A DNA stretch of 15,106 nt from an uncultured Bacteroidota bacterium (GTDB lineage: Bacteria > Bacteroidota > Bacteroidia > B-17B0 > Aurantibacillaceae): NCBI GenBank assembly GCA_903923915.1, contig CAIXZI010000414.1, positions 1 to 15,106 of the forward strand. The letters are read 5' to 3'. Below, piece after piece: positions 1 to 7,180 of this stretch. The notes under the pieces were generated by a model that had not been told where the DNA came from, made no database searches, and saw only the letters and a list, made by a program, of their open reading frames with translations. The position numbers and the translations under genes were made by a program. Positions within the stretch are counted from its first letter, which is position 1; every line of letters starts with the position of its first letter.

Positions 1-146
1 CAGAAATGTGGGCTTTTTTTGTTTAGTAAAAATTATTTTTAAAATTTTAGTGCTTACTTATTTACCAACTACCCCCATTCAACACCCGCCCTAACCTTTA
101 GAGTGAAAAGTTCACTTCTAAAACCAAACTTAAAAATAAAAAAATT
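1..146. other. AT-rich leader region upstream of the first small gene, with a 5' hairpin
   Basis: There is no gene here. The first 20 bases end in a T run after a GC-containing stretch and look like the tail of a terminator that begins outside the window. A C-rich patch lies at about 70-95. Positions 98-121 form a hairpin: TTAGAGTGAA pairs with TTCACT-t-CTAA around a 3-base AAG loop, giving 10 pairs with one bulged T. It ends 25 bases before the ATG at 147, so it would sit in the 5' leader of that gene or overlap its promoter. Whether it is an operator, a leader structure or chance cannot be decided from one sequence. Confidence 0.4.
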
Positions 147-470
147 ATGGTAACAATTATTAGCTATCAGTCAAGAATAAATGCTGATGAAAAAGAGTTT
201 TTTACATTAAACCTACAGGGTGATGTAGAATTATTAAAATCAATGAAAACAGGTAAGTTTTATGCAACAGCTAAAAAAGCATCTATAACCTGCACATTTG
301 ATGAGAAAACTTGTAAAAGCTTAATAGGTAAAACTTTAGATGGGGATATAGTAAAAGTTGAAAGCGAAGCTTATGACTTTATTATTCCTGCTAATGGAGA
401 AACTATTACACTTAAGCATAAGTATGAGTATAAACCTCTTGTGGGGCAAGAAGATGCAGTATTCAACTAA
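147..470 (+). CDS. Small conserved-looking hypothetical protein, 107 aa
   Basis: I do not recognise this protein. It is soluble, with no signal peptide or membrane segment, and has alternating hydrophobic and polar residues throughout (for example ITCTF, DGDIVKVES, YDFIIPA, ETITLKHKYEY), which suggests a mostly beta-strand fold. An OB-like fold is possible, but no motif proves it. The ATG at 147 is the only sensible start. Codon use looks coding (Lys, Glu and Asp in amphipathic patterns), and a clean intrinsic terminator follows 25 bases after the stop, so it is probably a real monocistronic gene. The neighbours are another small gene of unknown function and, further on, a truncated tRNA, so it may belong to a mobile element; that is inference only. 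Confidence 0.7.
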   Translation: MVTIISYQSRINADEKEFFTLNLQGDVELLKSMKTGKFYATAKKASITCTFDEKTCKSLIGKTLDGDIVKVESEAYDFIIPANGETITLKHKYEYKPLVGQEDAVFN

Positions 471-494
471 TGTTTAGCTTAAACAAGTAACAAA

Positions 495-522
495 GGGCTG
501 GGAGAAATCTCAGCCTTTTTTA
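495..522 (+). terminator. Intrinsic terminator after the 107-aa gene
   Basis: GGCTGGGA (496-503) pairs with TCTCAGCC (508-515) around a GAAA tetraloop. That gives 8 pairs, one of them a G-T wobble, and a run of six T follows directly. Position and strand fit the end of the transcript from the gene ending at 470. This is the strongest terminator in the window. Confidence 0.88.
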
Positions 523-554
523 TTTCTATTAATTAACCCATTTAAAGCCGATTT

Positions 555-794
555 ATGCAAGTGATAATTGACAAACACAGCTTATTAGTGCTGACAAAAG
601 AAAGTGGTTTAAAGAGGCTAAAAACACCTTTTAATGTGATTTGTATTGTAGCAGTTAAAACTATTATAGTTGGGGATAAATGTGAGGTAGATTTGGTTAT
701 TAAATGCTCTGTTTACAGACTAAAATATCGAATTAAAGGACAATTATATCCATACTACCTTTTTATTGTCTGCATTGATAAAGTGCCTCCATAA
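555..794 (+). CDS. Small hypothetical protein, 79 aa
   Basis: I do not recognise this protein. It starts MQVIIDKHSLLVLTKESGLK and is basic and rich in Val, Ile, Leu and Tyr. It has no signal peptide and no segment hydrophobic enough to be a confident membrane helix. The central part (VICIVAVKTIIVGDKCEVDL) reads as beta strands. It has four Cys: two in the middle (C30, C43), one in IKCSVY and one near the C-terminus. It starts 32 bases after the terminator of the preceding gene, so it would need its own promoter, which I cannot place. A six-pair hairpin (792-812, TAAGCC/GGCTTA) covers the stop codon but lacks a T run. Short length and the absence of a recognisable family leave some chance that it is spurious. 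Confidence 0.5.
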   Translation: MQVIIDKHSLLVLTKESGLKRLKTPFNVICIVAVKTIIVGDKCEVDLVIKCSVYRLKYRIKGQLYPYYLFIVCIDKVPP

Positions 795-1140
795 GCCAAA
801 TAAACAGGCTTAAAAAGCATTATTCATTAACCAACATTATATAATAAAATATAGCTTTTTTTAATCCATTCCTACAGGTTCTTTTATGTTGTATTTTTTA
901 ATTCAATGGTTTTTTGAGACTTTTTTTATTTCCTGTAGGTAGTCTAAATATGCTTTGAGCATAAAATAAAAAATACTGAAACACAACCTGAAACTATAAC
1001 CTCGCTTAAATAATTTTGGTGAGGTTATTTTTAATATAATAAAAATTATATCACATGCTTTTACCTGCAAAAAACAAGCAAATAATTTGTTGAGCTATTG
1101 AAAACCTAAGTAAAATAGGCTTACTAAAGGGAAGAGGAAT
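795..1140. other. Gene-free, AT-rich, hairpin-rich segment
   Basis: I find no credible open reading frame on either strand. Several perfect inverted repeats are present: CCTACAGG (871-878) with CCTGTAGG (932-939); CAGGTT (875-880) with AACCTG (985-990), which overlaps and would compete with the former; TATGCT (949-954) with AGCATA (958-963); ATAACCTC (996-1003) with GAGGTTAT (1021-1028), followed by a T run; and TATAAT (1035-1040) with ATTATA (1045-1050). The arrangement could be a small RNA ending in the terminator near 1030, the end of a mobile element, or AT-rich chance structure. Confidence 0.4.
996..1033 (+). terminator. Terminator-like hairpin with no gene directly upstream
   Basis: ATAACCTC (996-1003) pairs perfectly with GAGGTTAT (1021-1028) around a 17-base loop and is followed by TTTT, so it reads as an intrinsic terminator on the plus strand. 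The nearest plus-strand stop codon is 200 bases upstream. It therefore either ends a long untranslated tail of the 79-aa gene or ends an untranslated RNA starting somewhere after 800. The loop is long for a classical terminator. Confidence 0.4.
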
Positions 1141-1144
1141 CTAA

Positions 1145-1183
1145 TTATGAGTCTGATGCTCTAACCAACTGAGCTATAGGAGC
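1145..1183 (-). pseudogene. 5' half of a CAT-anticodon tRNA (tRNA-Met or tRNA-Ile2), truncated
   Basis: Read on the minus strand from 1183, the sequence is a canonical tRNA 5' half. It has acceptor strand GCTCCTA, TA at positions 8-9, D stem GCTC and GAGC around loop AGTTGGTTA, then A26, anticodon 5' stem TCAGA and loop CTCATAA with anticodon CAT. The next bases (TTAGA) pair imperfectly with TCAGA, having an A-A mismatch. After that there is no variable region, no T arm and no TAGGAGC strand to close the acceptor stem. I searched the whole minus strand from 1140 to 1 for a displaced 3' half and found none. The break right after the anticodon loop is typical of a tyrosine-recombinase attachment site or of a decayed tRNA copy. 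Confidence 0.75.
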
Positions 1184-1246
1184 AATAAAACGAGGTGCAA
1201 AAATACACTTTATCTTGAATTTGCAAAGAAATTGAAAGCTTAAAGA

Positions 1247-2038
1247 TTATTCGGGATTGTTTTTTGGGACAAATGTATAATTTACGGTATAAGGGTTATC
1301 GCTGGTGTTTTTAAGAAGATCTTGATGGTTGTCTTCTGTATTGGGGGTCTCATCTTTATCGCTTTCCAGCCAATAAGGATTGCTGTCATCAACATCTTCA
1401 TCATTATTAATCTCCCACGAATAAACCGGCCGTTGAATGCCAACTTTTCTATACACATACGCCAACGCTACACCCGTAAAAAAACCAAACAAATGCCCTT
1501 CCCACGAAATGTTTTTTCCGTCTTCTATATAATGAATTGCTTTTTGATATTCGCTTGGCAAAACGCCCCAAATAATGGTTCCGTATAAAAAAGTAATTAG
1601 CAGGGATACTCCAAAAAGGGCTTTGTTTTTACGAATAATGCCTGATATAAATAAAAATCCCGCAAGTGCATAAATTAAACCACTGGCACCAATGTGTACG
1701 CTAAGATGATTATTATCGCGTGCAAACAACCAAACCAAAATTCCGCACACAATGTATGAAATGAAAAAAACTTTATACGCAATTTCTTTATAAAAATAAA
1801 AAAGGCAAGCACCCAAAACAAGCAGCGGTATTGAGTTTGAAGCAATGTGTCCTAAATCACTATGTAACAACGGCATAGTAAAAATGCCAGCCAATCCATC
1901 AACACTTAATGGCTTTAAGCCGTATTGATATAAATTAAGTTTGTAGGTAACATCAAAATAAAATATGGCCCAAATAATAAGCAGAAAGAAAAGTGGAAAT
2001 ACACTACTTTGTAATAACCTATTGGGCGTTTGATTCAT
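1247..2038 (-). CDS. Rhomboid-family intramembrane serine protease, 263 aa
   Basis: Rhomboid proteases cut membrane-anchored substrates inside the inner membrane with a Ser-His dyad. The key motifs are present: GASG at residues 117-120 (nucleophile Ser119) in SVHIGASGLIYALAG, GHLFG at 181-185 (His182) in the last membrane helix, and HSDLGHIASN at 59-68 (His64 and Asn68), which forms the oxyanion region. Six hydrophobic segments fit the basic six-helix rhomboid core, starting at about residues 13-30. After the last helix comes a hydrophilic, acidic tail of some 60 residues (204-263, with EDVDD and DKDET), which is not part of the catalytic core. The ATG at 2038 is followed by a short polar N-terminus and then the first helix. 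The gene lies 91 bases downstream of the second adhesin on the same strand. No terminator is clear between them, so co-transcription is possible. The substrate is unknown. Confidence 0.9.
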   Translation of the reverse strand: MNQTPNRLLQSSVFPLFFLLIIWAIFYFDVTYKLNLYQYGLKPLSVDGLAGIFTMPLLHSDLGHIASNSIPLLVLGACLFYFYKEIAYKVFFISYIVCGILVWLFARDNNHLSVHIGASGLIYALAGFLFISGIIRKNKALFGVSLLITFLYGTIIWGVLPSEYQKAIHYIEDGKNISWEGHLFGFFTGVALAYVYRKVGIQRPVYSWEINNDEDVDDSNPYWLESDKDETPNTEDNHQDLLKNTSDNPYTVNYTFVPKNNPE

Positions 2039-2129
2039 ATTGCAACCTTATCTTCAAATACTGTGCTGTTTTGCAAAGCCTGACAAAATGAACCATAAGT
2101 AAGTTTAATGCACGTAAAGAAAAGAGGTA

Positions 2130-3605
2130 TTACCTTAATAAAGTAACCGTGCCTGAATAGGTTTTTCCTTGGTGATTAACATTTTTCACATCTATTTTCC
2201 AAACATATACATCTTCCTGAATTACGCCATTTTGTTTAGACAATCCATCCCAACCAATATCTATATTATCTGTAGTAAAAATTTTATTGCCCCATCTGTC
2301 AAAAATGTACATTTTAAAATCAACAATTCCTTCGCCTTCCGGTTTAAAAACCTCATTTTTACCGTCTCCGTTTGGAGAAAATGCATTTGGCACATACAAT
2401 ACATAATCTTGTTCTATAATAACATATTTAACAATAGTATCCTTACACCCATTAGAAGAAGTAGCTATTAATGTTACCGGATATGTGCCAACATAAGCAT
2501 ATGTGTGCACGGGATTTTTTGAATTAGAGCTATCGCCGGTTATATTGTCGCCAAAATTCCAGGTATAACCAACTACATTAGTACCATATGTTTCATTAAA
2601 AAATGCCACTTTGGGTTCTAAAATAGTTACAGGTTTAGGCGAATAATCAAAATCAGGTATTGGTATAGGATAGGTTACCACACTGGCTGTAGCAATGCTG
2701 TTACATCCGTTTGTATCTGTTAGGATTAGTTTAACAACATAGTTATTAGCCGAAGTAAAACATACATTTGGTGATGATGCTGTAGAAATTTCTCCATTAC
2801 CAAAAGTCCAGTTATATGCACGGGCACTATCGCCTGTAACTGTAAACGTAGCGCATTGCGGCATACAACCTTTAGTTACTGCGGGTGTAATACTTACAGT
2901 AGGTAATGCATTAACTGTTATGGTTGAAATAGCTGTATTGGTGCATCCATGTGCATCCTGCCCAGTTACCGTATAAACTGTATTTGCTAGTGTGCTTGGG
3001 GTAACTAAAACAGTATTTCCAACAATGGTATTTAAATCTGTTCCAGGGCTCCACAAATAGTTTTGTGCACCTGTTGCCGTTAAGGTTCCTGTGCTTAATA
3101 AACAAATACTTGCATTATTTACAGCAACGGGCGGCAACGGATAAACAGTAACCAAGGTACTGTTAGCATTTACACAGCCATTTGCATCGGTAACGGTTAC
3201 TACATAAACGCCTGCTGCACTTGCCGTTGCAATAGGTATAACAGGGTTTTGAGCTGAAGACGTATATGCACCCCCTTGTCCGGACCATGAATAAGTTGAG
3301 CCTCCTGTGGCAAATAAATTAAGTGGTGTATTTAAACAGGCCGGAGACGCGCTTGCAGTAACCACAGGAAGTGGGTTAACCGTAACATTTAATGTTGCCG
3401 TATTAATACAATTACTGGCATCGGTAACAACCAATGTATATATACCGGTAGCCGTGGCTGTTACCCCTGCCCGGGTTGGGTTTTGAGCATTTGAAGTAAA
3501 CGCAGCCGGTCCGGTCCAAGCATAATTTGTGTAACTACCCGGATTACAATTTAAATTTAATGGTTGATTGGCACAAGGCGTATTGCTTGTAACCGTTGGT
3601 ACTAC
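2130..3605 (-). repeat. Partner copy of the paralogous 3' half (second adhesin gene)
   Basis: This is the counterpart of the block at 5684-7180. It encodes the last three Ig-like modules, the two PKD domains and the type B sorting domain in the same order. Upstream of it the two genes diverge completely in their head domains, one CUB plus PPC-like and the other PPC-like plus an unknown domain plus SprB-like repeats. Confidence 0.78.
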
Positions 3606-5582
3606 AGCCGATATAACTGTAACCGTTGTTGTAACTGCCGGAGCAGAACATGTGCCAACAGAACCTGTAATAGTATAAATTGTTGTACTGGCTGGGCTTG
3701 CTGTTACCATTGAAGACGTTATGCTGCTCAATCCGGTTGGCGGACTCCAACTATAGGATGTTACCCCATTAGCCGTTAAAGTTGCTGTATTACCGGTACA
3801 TATAGTAGCGGAGTTAACATTAATAGAAGGGTTTGAAACCACGGTAATAGTTGCTGTGGCTGTTGCTGTGCAAGTGCCTGCACCACCAGTAACAGTATAA
3901 ACAGTTGTTGTGCCCGGGTTATCAGTTAAAGTTGCTGTTGTTGCACCTGTATTCCATGTATAGCTTGCGGCTCCTGATGCAGTTAGTGTTCCCGTGCCTC
4001 CCGCACAAATAGACGTAGATGTTGCACTAATAGGTGCGCTTGAATTTACAGATACTATGGTGGTTGCCACACACGTTACCGTACCTCCTGTTGTACCTGT
4101 AACACTATAAGTTCCGCTCATAGCAGCCGTACCATTTGCAATAGTAGGATTTTGTTGCGTAGATGTAAAACCGCCCGGCCCGGCCCATGAATAAGTTGTT
4201 GCGGTAGTATTTGTAGTTGCTGCGTTTAAAGTAACAGTTTGCCCAACGCAATAAGGCCCAGTGTTACTAGCTGTAACACCGCAGTTAATAATGTTACAGT
4301 TAGTTGATCCTGTTCCACCTGTTTGATTTAAATTTATGTTTTGAGGCATATCTTCAAAATTGGTAATCAGTATCAAATAATACTGCCCAACTGTAGCGTT
4401 ATTTATTGTACACGTTTCTGTTGGAGATGTTGAATAACTGCAATCGACAATATTTCCTGAACAAGGAGCATTAGTAGTATTAGTTGGTGTACCAAAACCA
4501 CAACCTCCGGATAAACTAGACCCGCAAGGTGCTGTTTGAGACGCAAAAGGACCCCAGCAAATAAAATCAACATCATTACCCGCACTCCCTGCAATAGTCA
4601 TTACTAAAGTTCCGGCAGTAGCCACTTGCAAATAATACCAGGCGGGGTTAGGGGTTGTACTTAAACAACCGTAACTTGGCCCTACCTGTGCAGATGGTCC
4701 GGAACCAGGAGTGTTTGTACCATCAGTTGATGCCGGAAAAGTTATTCCGCCCGCCCCTGCCACGTTTGCACAAAAAGGAGCGGCACTTGAGCAACTATCA
4801 GTACTTGCCATAGGACTTGGTAATGTTTTAGCGGTGCCTCTACCAACTAACGCACTCCACCCTTGCCTATTGTTACTTCCATCACTTGTAAATACTATAG
4901 TAAGGTAAGCTCCACTTGCCTGTACAATTTTGGGGCGATTGCCGCCGCTATAAGCACCTATTAATTTAGAAGTTACATTTGGTCCATCATAAATGTACAT
5001 CACATCAAAATTATTTTCTACATCAAACAAGGTAAAATTTAAATAGGGGGATTCTCCGTTATCAGAATAAATGGTTTTTACATACATCTCGTTATCAGAA
5101 TAATTTCCCTTTAATCCGCCTAAATCACAAAGTGTACTTCCAAAATTGGTTATTAGTTCTTTCTTGGCAACTTTAAAATTCACTGGTGTAGATTGCTCGT
5201 ATACATATGCGCTAGGTGTAATAAGTAAGCTGTATTTGCTTGGAGCAAGTTTAAATTTTATGGGTTCTAAAACAGATGACTTTTTTACTGTAAGCGGACT
5301 AATTGGCTTTCCGTAACTGGTTAGCAATTCCTTTGCCGAAAATAATTCTACACTAATTTTAGTGCCTTCTATTTGTATTTGTCTTCTGCTATCTAAATAA
5401 CGTAAATTATCTAATGAGGTATGTTCTAATGCCTTTTCATATTTTAAACTAAACTCTAAATCTTCATTAATTATACGATAATGAATTTTACTAGCCTTTT
5501 CTTGAGCCAAACCACAATACCCCAATAGCAAAAAAATTAACGCAAAATAGATTTTAAAACGATAAAAGTTTAGGGTTGTCAT
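2130..5582 (-). CDS. T9SS type B surface protein: CUB, PPC-like, Ig-like repeats, two PKD domains (about 1150 aa)
   Basis: This is a large secreted, probably cell-surface or adhesin-like, protein. I chose the ATG at 5582 because it gives a compact signal peptide (MTTLNFYRFK, then a hydrophobic core ending GYCGLAQ); in-frame ATGs also exist at 5594 and 5606. Numbered from this start, the domains are: an unassigned N-terminal part to about 150; a CUB-like domain at 152-248 (IYDGPN, LTIVFTSDGSNNRQGW); a PPC-like domain common in Bacteroidota at 263-430 (NPAWYYLQ, DVDFICWGPF, VDCSYS, YYLILITNF); six Ig-like modules of 70-80 residues at 435-892, each with a Y-x-W or similar core and usually a Cys pair; two PKD domains at 895-970 and 975-1055 (YNWTFGNG, YTWNFGD); and the gliding-motility-type C-terminal domain at 1062-1150 (YVPNAFSPNGDGKNEVF, FDRWGNKIF, GWDG, EDVYVWKI, GTVTLLR). 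The end of the protein is paralogous to the upstream gene. Binding target is unknown. Confidence 0.9.
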   Translation of the reverse strand: MTTLNFYRFKIYFALIFLLLGYCGLAQEKASKIHYRIINEDLEFSLKYEKALEHTSLDNLRYLDSRRQIQIEGTKISVELFSAKELLTSYGKPISPLTVKKSSVLEPIKFKLAPSKYSLLITPSAYVYEQSTPVNFKVAKKELITNFGSTLCDLGGLKGNYSDNEMYVKTIYSDNGESPYLNFTLFDVENNFDVMYIYDGPNVTSKLIGAYSGGNRPKIVQASGAYLTIVFTSDGSNNRQGWSALVGRGTAKTLPSPMASTDSCSSAAPFCANVAGAGGITFPASTDGTNTPGSGPSAQVGPSYGCLSTTPNPAWYYLQVATAGTLVMTIAGSAGNDVDFICWGPFASQTAPCGSSLSGGCGFGTPTNTTNAPCSGNIVDCSYSTSPTETCTINNATVGQYYLILITNFEDMPQNINLNQTGGTGSTNCNIINCGVTASNTGPYCVGQTVTLNAATTNTTATTYSWAGPGGFTSTQQNPTIANGTAAMSGTYSVTGTTGGTVTCVATTIVSVNSSAPISATSTSICAGGTGTLTASGAASYTWNTGATTATLTDNPGTTTVYTVTGGAGTCTATATATITVVSNPSINVNSATICTGNTATLTANGVTSYSWSPPTGLSSITSSMVTASPASTTIYTITGSVGTCSAPAVTTTVTVISAVVPTVTSNTPCANQPLNLNCNPGSYTNYAWTGPAAFTSNAQNPTRAGVTATATGIYTLVVTDASNCINTATLNVTVNPLPVVTASASPACLNTPLNLFATGGSTYSWSGQGGAYTSSAQNPVIPIATASAAGVYVVTVTDANGCVNANSTLVTVYPLPPVAVNNASICLLSTGTLTATGAQNYLWSPGTDLNTIVGNTVLVTPSTLANTVYTVTGQDAHGCTNTAISTITVNALPTVSITPAVTKGCMPQCATFTVTGDSARAYNWTFGNGEISTASSPNVCFTSANNYVVKLILTDTNGCNSIATASVVTYPIPIPDFDYSPKPVTILEPKVAFFNETYGTNVVGYTWNFGDNITGDSSNSKNPVHTYAYVGTYPVTLIATSSNGCKDTIVKYVIIEQDYVLYVPNAFSPNGDGKNEVFKPEGEGIVDFKMYIFDRWGNKIFTTDNIDIGWDGLSKQNGVIQEDVYVWKIDVKNVNHQGKTYSGTVTLLR

Positions 5583-5683
5583 TACAAAAGGCATGAGTTT
5601 GAACATCTAAGATATAAATTATTTAAATAACCACAATTTTTAGATGACCGGGTACTAGAAAAACAAAAAATTGAAATTGAAAA

Positions 5684-7180
5684 TTATTTTATTAATGTTA
5701 CTGTACCATGCAAGTTTCTGTGTTTGTTTTTATAGTCAGTTGCCTGTATTTTCCATACGTATACATCTTCTTGAACCACATTGCCGCCCGTACCTTGTAC
5801 AGTGCCATCCCAACCTTTATTAATATCATCGCTGTAAAATATCATTAAACCCCATCTGTCAAATATGTACAATTTATACTCTGTAATTCCCTCTCCTACA
5901 GCTTTAAACGTTTCATTTTTATTATCACTATTAGGAGAAAAAGCATTAGGCACATAAAGCGCATAATCTTCGTTTATTACAATTGGTTTTACAACAGTAG
6001 CAGAACATCCATTTGCTGTTGAAACAGTTAATGTAACATAGTAGGTGCCAACCTCGCTATATGTATGCCATGGATTAATTAAAGACGAGGTATCATTACC
6101 ATAAATATCTCCAAAGTTCCAGTAATAATGCGGAAGCCCGGGGGTTGATTGATTTGTAAATTGCACCTCAGGCGCTAAAACACTTACCGGCTGTTGTCCA
6201 TAATCAAAATCCGCAATTGGTATTAATAGTACATGTACTGGCGTAGAAGCCACGCCAATACAACCATGTATATCTGTTACCGTAACTTTTACCTGATAAG
6301 TACCTGCCAACGTAAAACATTGTGTTGGCGAAGCCAGATTAGAATTTGGTATTGTACTACTGCCAAAACTCCAGTTATAACTACTTGCTGCAGGGGTTGA
6401 TGTTGCCGAAAACACAGTACATAACGGAACACAATCTGGCGAAATAGTATTAGTCTTTACCACAGGTAGTGTGTTTACAAATATGTTGGTAGTGGCCGTG
6501 CTTACACAACCCGCGCCGTTAATTCCGGTAACCACATAATTTGTACTGCTTGACGGAAACCCAAAGACACTGGCTCCTGTTGCACTACTTAAAGTGTTTG
6601 AAGGAGTCCATGAGTATGTAGTTGCGCCGCTTGCTGTTAACGTAGCGGTTTGTTGCCCAACACATATCGTGCTTGAATTAACTGTAACCGTTGGCGAAGG
6701 GTTTACCAAAACTTGCGCCACATTTGCATTTACACATCCTTTAGCATCTGTAACTGTTACTACATAAACACCCGACATGGTGGCTGTAGCATTTGGTATG
6801 GTTGGATTTTGCAAAGATGAAGTAAATGCGCCTGATTGCCCCGACCACGAATAACTTACACCACCCGAAGCTGTTAATTGTATGGTTTGATTTACACAAA
6901 CCGGATTTGTACTTGCAGTTACTACAGGTAATGGATTGACTGTAACATTAACCGTTGTTGAATTTGTACATTGATTTGCATCAACAACTACAACCGTGTA
7001 AACTCCTGCAGCAACGGCAGTTACACTGGCAGTAGCTATTGTAGGATTTGGACCAGATGCTGTATATGAATTTGGACCCGACCAAGTATAAGTAGTTAGA
7101 CCAACTGGTGTGCAGTTTAAATTTAATGCCTGCTGACTGGCGCAAGGTGTATTACTTGTTGCAGTTGGCAATGGCAATGC
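5684..7180 (-). repeat. 3' half of the large adhesin gene, paralogous to the 3' half of its neighbour
   Basis: The last three Ig-like modules, both PKD domains and the type B domain match, in the same order, the end of the downstream gene (2130-3605). Matching landmarks include ATSNTPCASQQALNLNC versus TSNTPCANQPLNLNC, then NPLPVVTAS in both, GVYVVTVTDA-x-GCVNAN in both, and DYxLYVPNAFSPN in both. The proteins differ at many positions, so this is an old duplication rather than a recent copy. Confidence 0.8.

Noticed and set aside
800..1183. Group I intron inside a CAT-anticodon tRNA
   Set aside because: Group I introns do interrupt tRNA anticodon loops, but no 3' tRNA half (T arm plus TAGGAGC) occurs on the minus strand down to position 1, and I see no intron core.
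1322..1588. Plus-strand open frame of 88 codons inside the rhomboid gene
   Set aside because: It is fully antisense to a rhomboid with all catalytic motifs, and its translation has no coherent family features.
2039..2129. Promoter for the rhomboid gene (TTTG followed by TATTTG on the minus strand)
   Set aside because: The TATTTG lacks the two spacer bases of TAnnTTTG, and the spacing to the upstream TTTG copies is ambiguous, so I do not list it as a feature.
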